Source: Marisa cornuarietis (Eukaryota; Mollusca; Gastropoda; Architaenioglossa; Ampullariidae). Taken from it: 64,000 bases of DNA. The stretch spans positions 7,687,501 through 7,751,500 of the forward strand of contig SMMW01000585.1 in NCBI GenBank assembly GCA_004794655.1, written 5' to 3'. The notes below the pieces were generated by a model, which worked only from the letters and a program-made list of their open reading frames with translations, searched no databases and was not told the DNA's origin. Below, one piece after another: positions 61,647 through 64,000 of the stretch. Both the position numbers and the translations under genes were made by a program. Numbering within the stretch: position 1 is the first letter of the stretch; the number at the start of each line of letters is the position of its first letter.

Positions 61647-64000
61647 AACCAGTCTGTTTACCATTTTCTTGCATTTGGAAATAGAAATAGAGAGCATCAT
61701 TGTATTTCAGTAAAATTTATTCATGAAGGTGCAGACAAAAATATTTAAGCTCAAGTTTAACCTTTTTAAAATATTACTAAAAACAGTGCAAGGATGAGTA
61801 ATCAATAAATCATAATATTTTTCTTTTCCAGTTCATTTGATGACTGCAACATATTTTCTATTCATCTTTTTAGACAGATGCAGAATGAGATGTGAAACTG
61901 TAACTGCTCAAAAAGAATTACAGTTATTAAGAGTTGCTGGAAAGGAGTTGCGTTTTTGCGTCGCAACATTGTGAATAGCTATAGTCTTTGTTTCATGCAT
62001 TTGATGTCTACTGGAGATGAATGTACTTATCTTTAAAGATCATATAGTGCAGAGTGCTAGCTGTGTTCATGCAAAAGACCCAGTTGTCCCAAGAAAAGCC
62101 AATGGAGACCGAGATATTGTCATGAAATGAATACAAACACAGATGTAGGCTTTAAATAATTCTTAAATTATGTGCCTCTATAAATATAAAACAAAAACTA
62201 AAGACAGAAACTGCGACTAACAATAATGTCCATGTAGACAGTCTTCAGCTTGCACACATCCACATTAAATATATTCATTTTTGTAAGTTGTAGCAGATTC
62301 ATGTTGATGTTAACTTAGATATGACATTCTGCTTATAGATTATCCTAGAAAGCCCTCAAGTATTTGAGTTGATAAAATACAAAAATACACCCCAACACCA
62401 AATATGGTTTTTTTATATCTCCTATGCCCATGGACATGTCCCTTCATATGGAAACTCGCAGAATCGACATTCACTTTGTTATAATACAAGAGACAATAGT
62501 GCTTATAATTATGTTAGAAAGCTTGCATGAATATTACCTGATGAAATACAAAAATATATCCCACCTAAACAAAATGCTAAATATTGCTATTATCTCCAAG
62601 ATATAATCAAATGGAATAACAAGACAACCTGAAGAAATGTCATCATCAGTATTCATGTGTATGGTACAGCAGAATTAAGAGTCAACTTCAAGTTACTTGG
62701 CAAACGAATTCAAAGCCTGATTTCTAACTCACTGGACTCGTGAGCTTTTCACCTATTTCTTGAATGCTGATTACGGATTACAACCAAACATTCAATCTTA
62801 GAATCATATGTATACAGATTTTAAAGAGGAAAAAATTTTAAGTGGGTTTAGCTTGGTAGTATAATAAGAATGTCAAGAGTTAATATCTGCAAACAAAAAC
62901 CTTAAATTATTGAGTAAAATTTATTTTGTGCCCTTCAGTTACCTTACATTCACACTGGAGAGAATTTTTCAAGCAGCATGAAAGAGGTTTTGTTTATTTT
63001 TAAGCTTTTATAATCCTAAACAACTGGCTGAACTCCTACAATTCAAAACTGAAATGCCCTTAAGAATTCAGCTTCCCAAAGGTAGATAACTAAAGCAAAC
63101 AGACAAGATGATAGAAATAGAAGGGCATCTTTCATGTCATAAGAACTAGTGAACAGTATTAATTAAACATCTATAAATTTATACCCTGCATTCATTTTTC
63201 ATAAATTGTGTTTTGTGGTTAAAGTCTCCATAAAAATATTGTTTCTGAATTCTGAAAGCACACGTCCAGAATCATTTCACAAACATCAATGTTAAAATCA
63301 ATCTGTGTTGATTGCAGACACAACCAATTGCAATGTCATGGTTCTAATTAAATGAAAACTTTAATAAATCAACAACAATTATAGTACAACAACTCAGAAA
63401 AAGATCAGGCATGGCCAGGCAACTGTATGGTATGTAGAATAAACAGCACACTATTAAGGCAAATCCAATAATTGGTTATGCATTTTGTATCCATATTTTT
63501 TAACTACAGGCCAAAATTTATATAGTTTTACCAACCCTGTGATAAAGTCATATTACTTTCTCCTCTTCTGGAACATTCACTGCTGCATTAAAAAAACTGC
63601 AAAGTGTTAACAGCAATAATAAACTATAAATGCCCATCTGTCTTGTCATACACATATGGAGGTCCTGCACTGTTATTTAAAATGTAGAATTGCTAATTCC
63701 TGTGGCTAAAGCAGTTTTGCAAAATGTTCTCTGCACACACTGGATCGAACTTGCAGAGCATTTTTTAAATTGCGAATAAAAAAAAATAGCACAACTCTTT
63801 AAAAAAAACGAATACCTAAAGCAATTTTGAGTGAAATATATGATTTGTTTTTCCATCTTCCCACAATCTGATATGCCAAGCATCAGCACTCTTTCATGCA
63901 TCTTAAGCAAACTAGCAAAGCACGTCAATGCACACTTACATTTTTTCTTATGTTAACATTAAATGTCACCACATATCCCAATTCTCATCTAACAATTTTT
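61647..64000. other. 3' flank of FANCE and terminal spacer
   Basis: Presumed FANCE 3' untranslated region with a possible AATAAA at about 61803, then AT-rich spacer. Two loosely similar blocks containing AAATACAAAAATA lie near 62330-62420 and 62505-62600. A minus-strand splice-acceptor-like site near 63583, followed by a short frame ending VPEEEKVI and TGA (63548), could be the last exon of a gene lying beyond the window, but is weak. Confidence 0.35.

Overview
This is animal nuclear DNA: five split protein-coding genes with GT-AG (and two GC-AG) introns, long AT-rich spacers, microsatellites and many retroelement and DNA-transposon relics. The style of the LINE, SINE and TIR elements suggests a lophotrochozoan, most likely a gastropod mollusc. 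That placement is inference; nothing here names a species.

Layout. 1-850: minus-strand LINE relic. 1.3-6.4 kb: spacer with a SINE and a degenerate tandem repeat. 6.5-15.4 kb (+): an ADAR-family RNA adenosine deaminase in ten recognisable exons, 5' end unresolved. 15.4-21.0 kb: spacer. 21.0-29.6 kb (-): an SLC17 (VGLUT/sialin-like) transporter in 12 exons, convergent with the deaminase. 29.6-42.4 kb: gene-poor, with SINEs, LINE pieces and a 2.26-kb hAT-like element with an exact 8-bp target duplication. 42.4-45.9 kb (-): SYCP3, complete in eight exons. 46.3-49.3 kb (+): TXNDC9, complete in six exons, head-to-head with SYCP3. 50.3-53.3 kb (+): decayed RTE-like LINE. 53.8-61.6 kb (+): FANCE, complete in nine exons; its fifth intron holds a piggyBac-like MITE and a second MITE split by a CR1/L2-like LINE. 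61.6-64 kb: spacer.

Exon joins were built by hand. Each rests on reading-phase agreement across the splice plus family similarity. SLC17 (775 aa), SYCP3 (239 aa), TXNDC9 (207 aa) and FANCE (521 aa) close without a phase error, and the last three have lengths close to their vertebrate counterparts. SYCP3 (meiotic chromosome axis) and FANCE (interstrand crosslink repair) both concern chromosome integrity, but each has an unrelated neighbour and no operon-like logic is implied.

The observations most worth following are: a 14-bp perfect inverted repeat ending 14 nt before a 3' splice site in the RNA-editing gene; an ADAD-like layout that keeps all catalytic residues; two GC-AG introns; a roughly 256-residue N-terminal extension on the SLC17 protein; the nested LINE-in-MITE; and two insertions (hAT-like, SINE) with intact target duplications.
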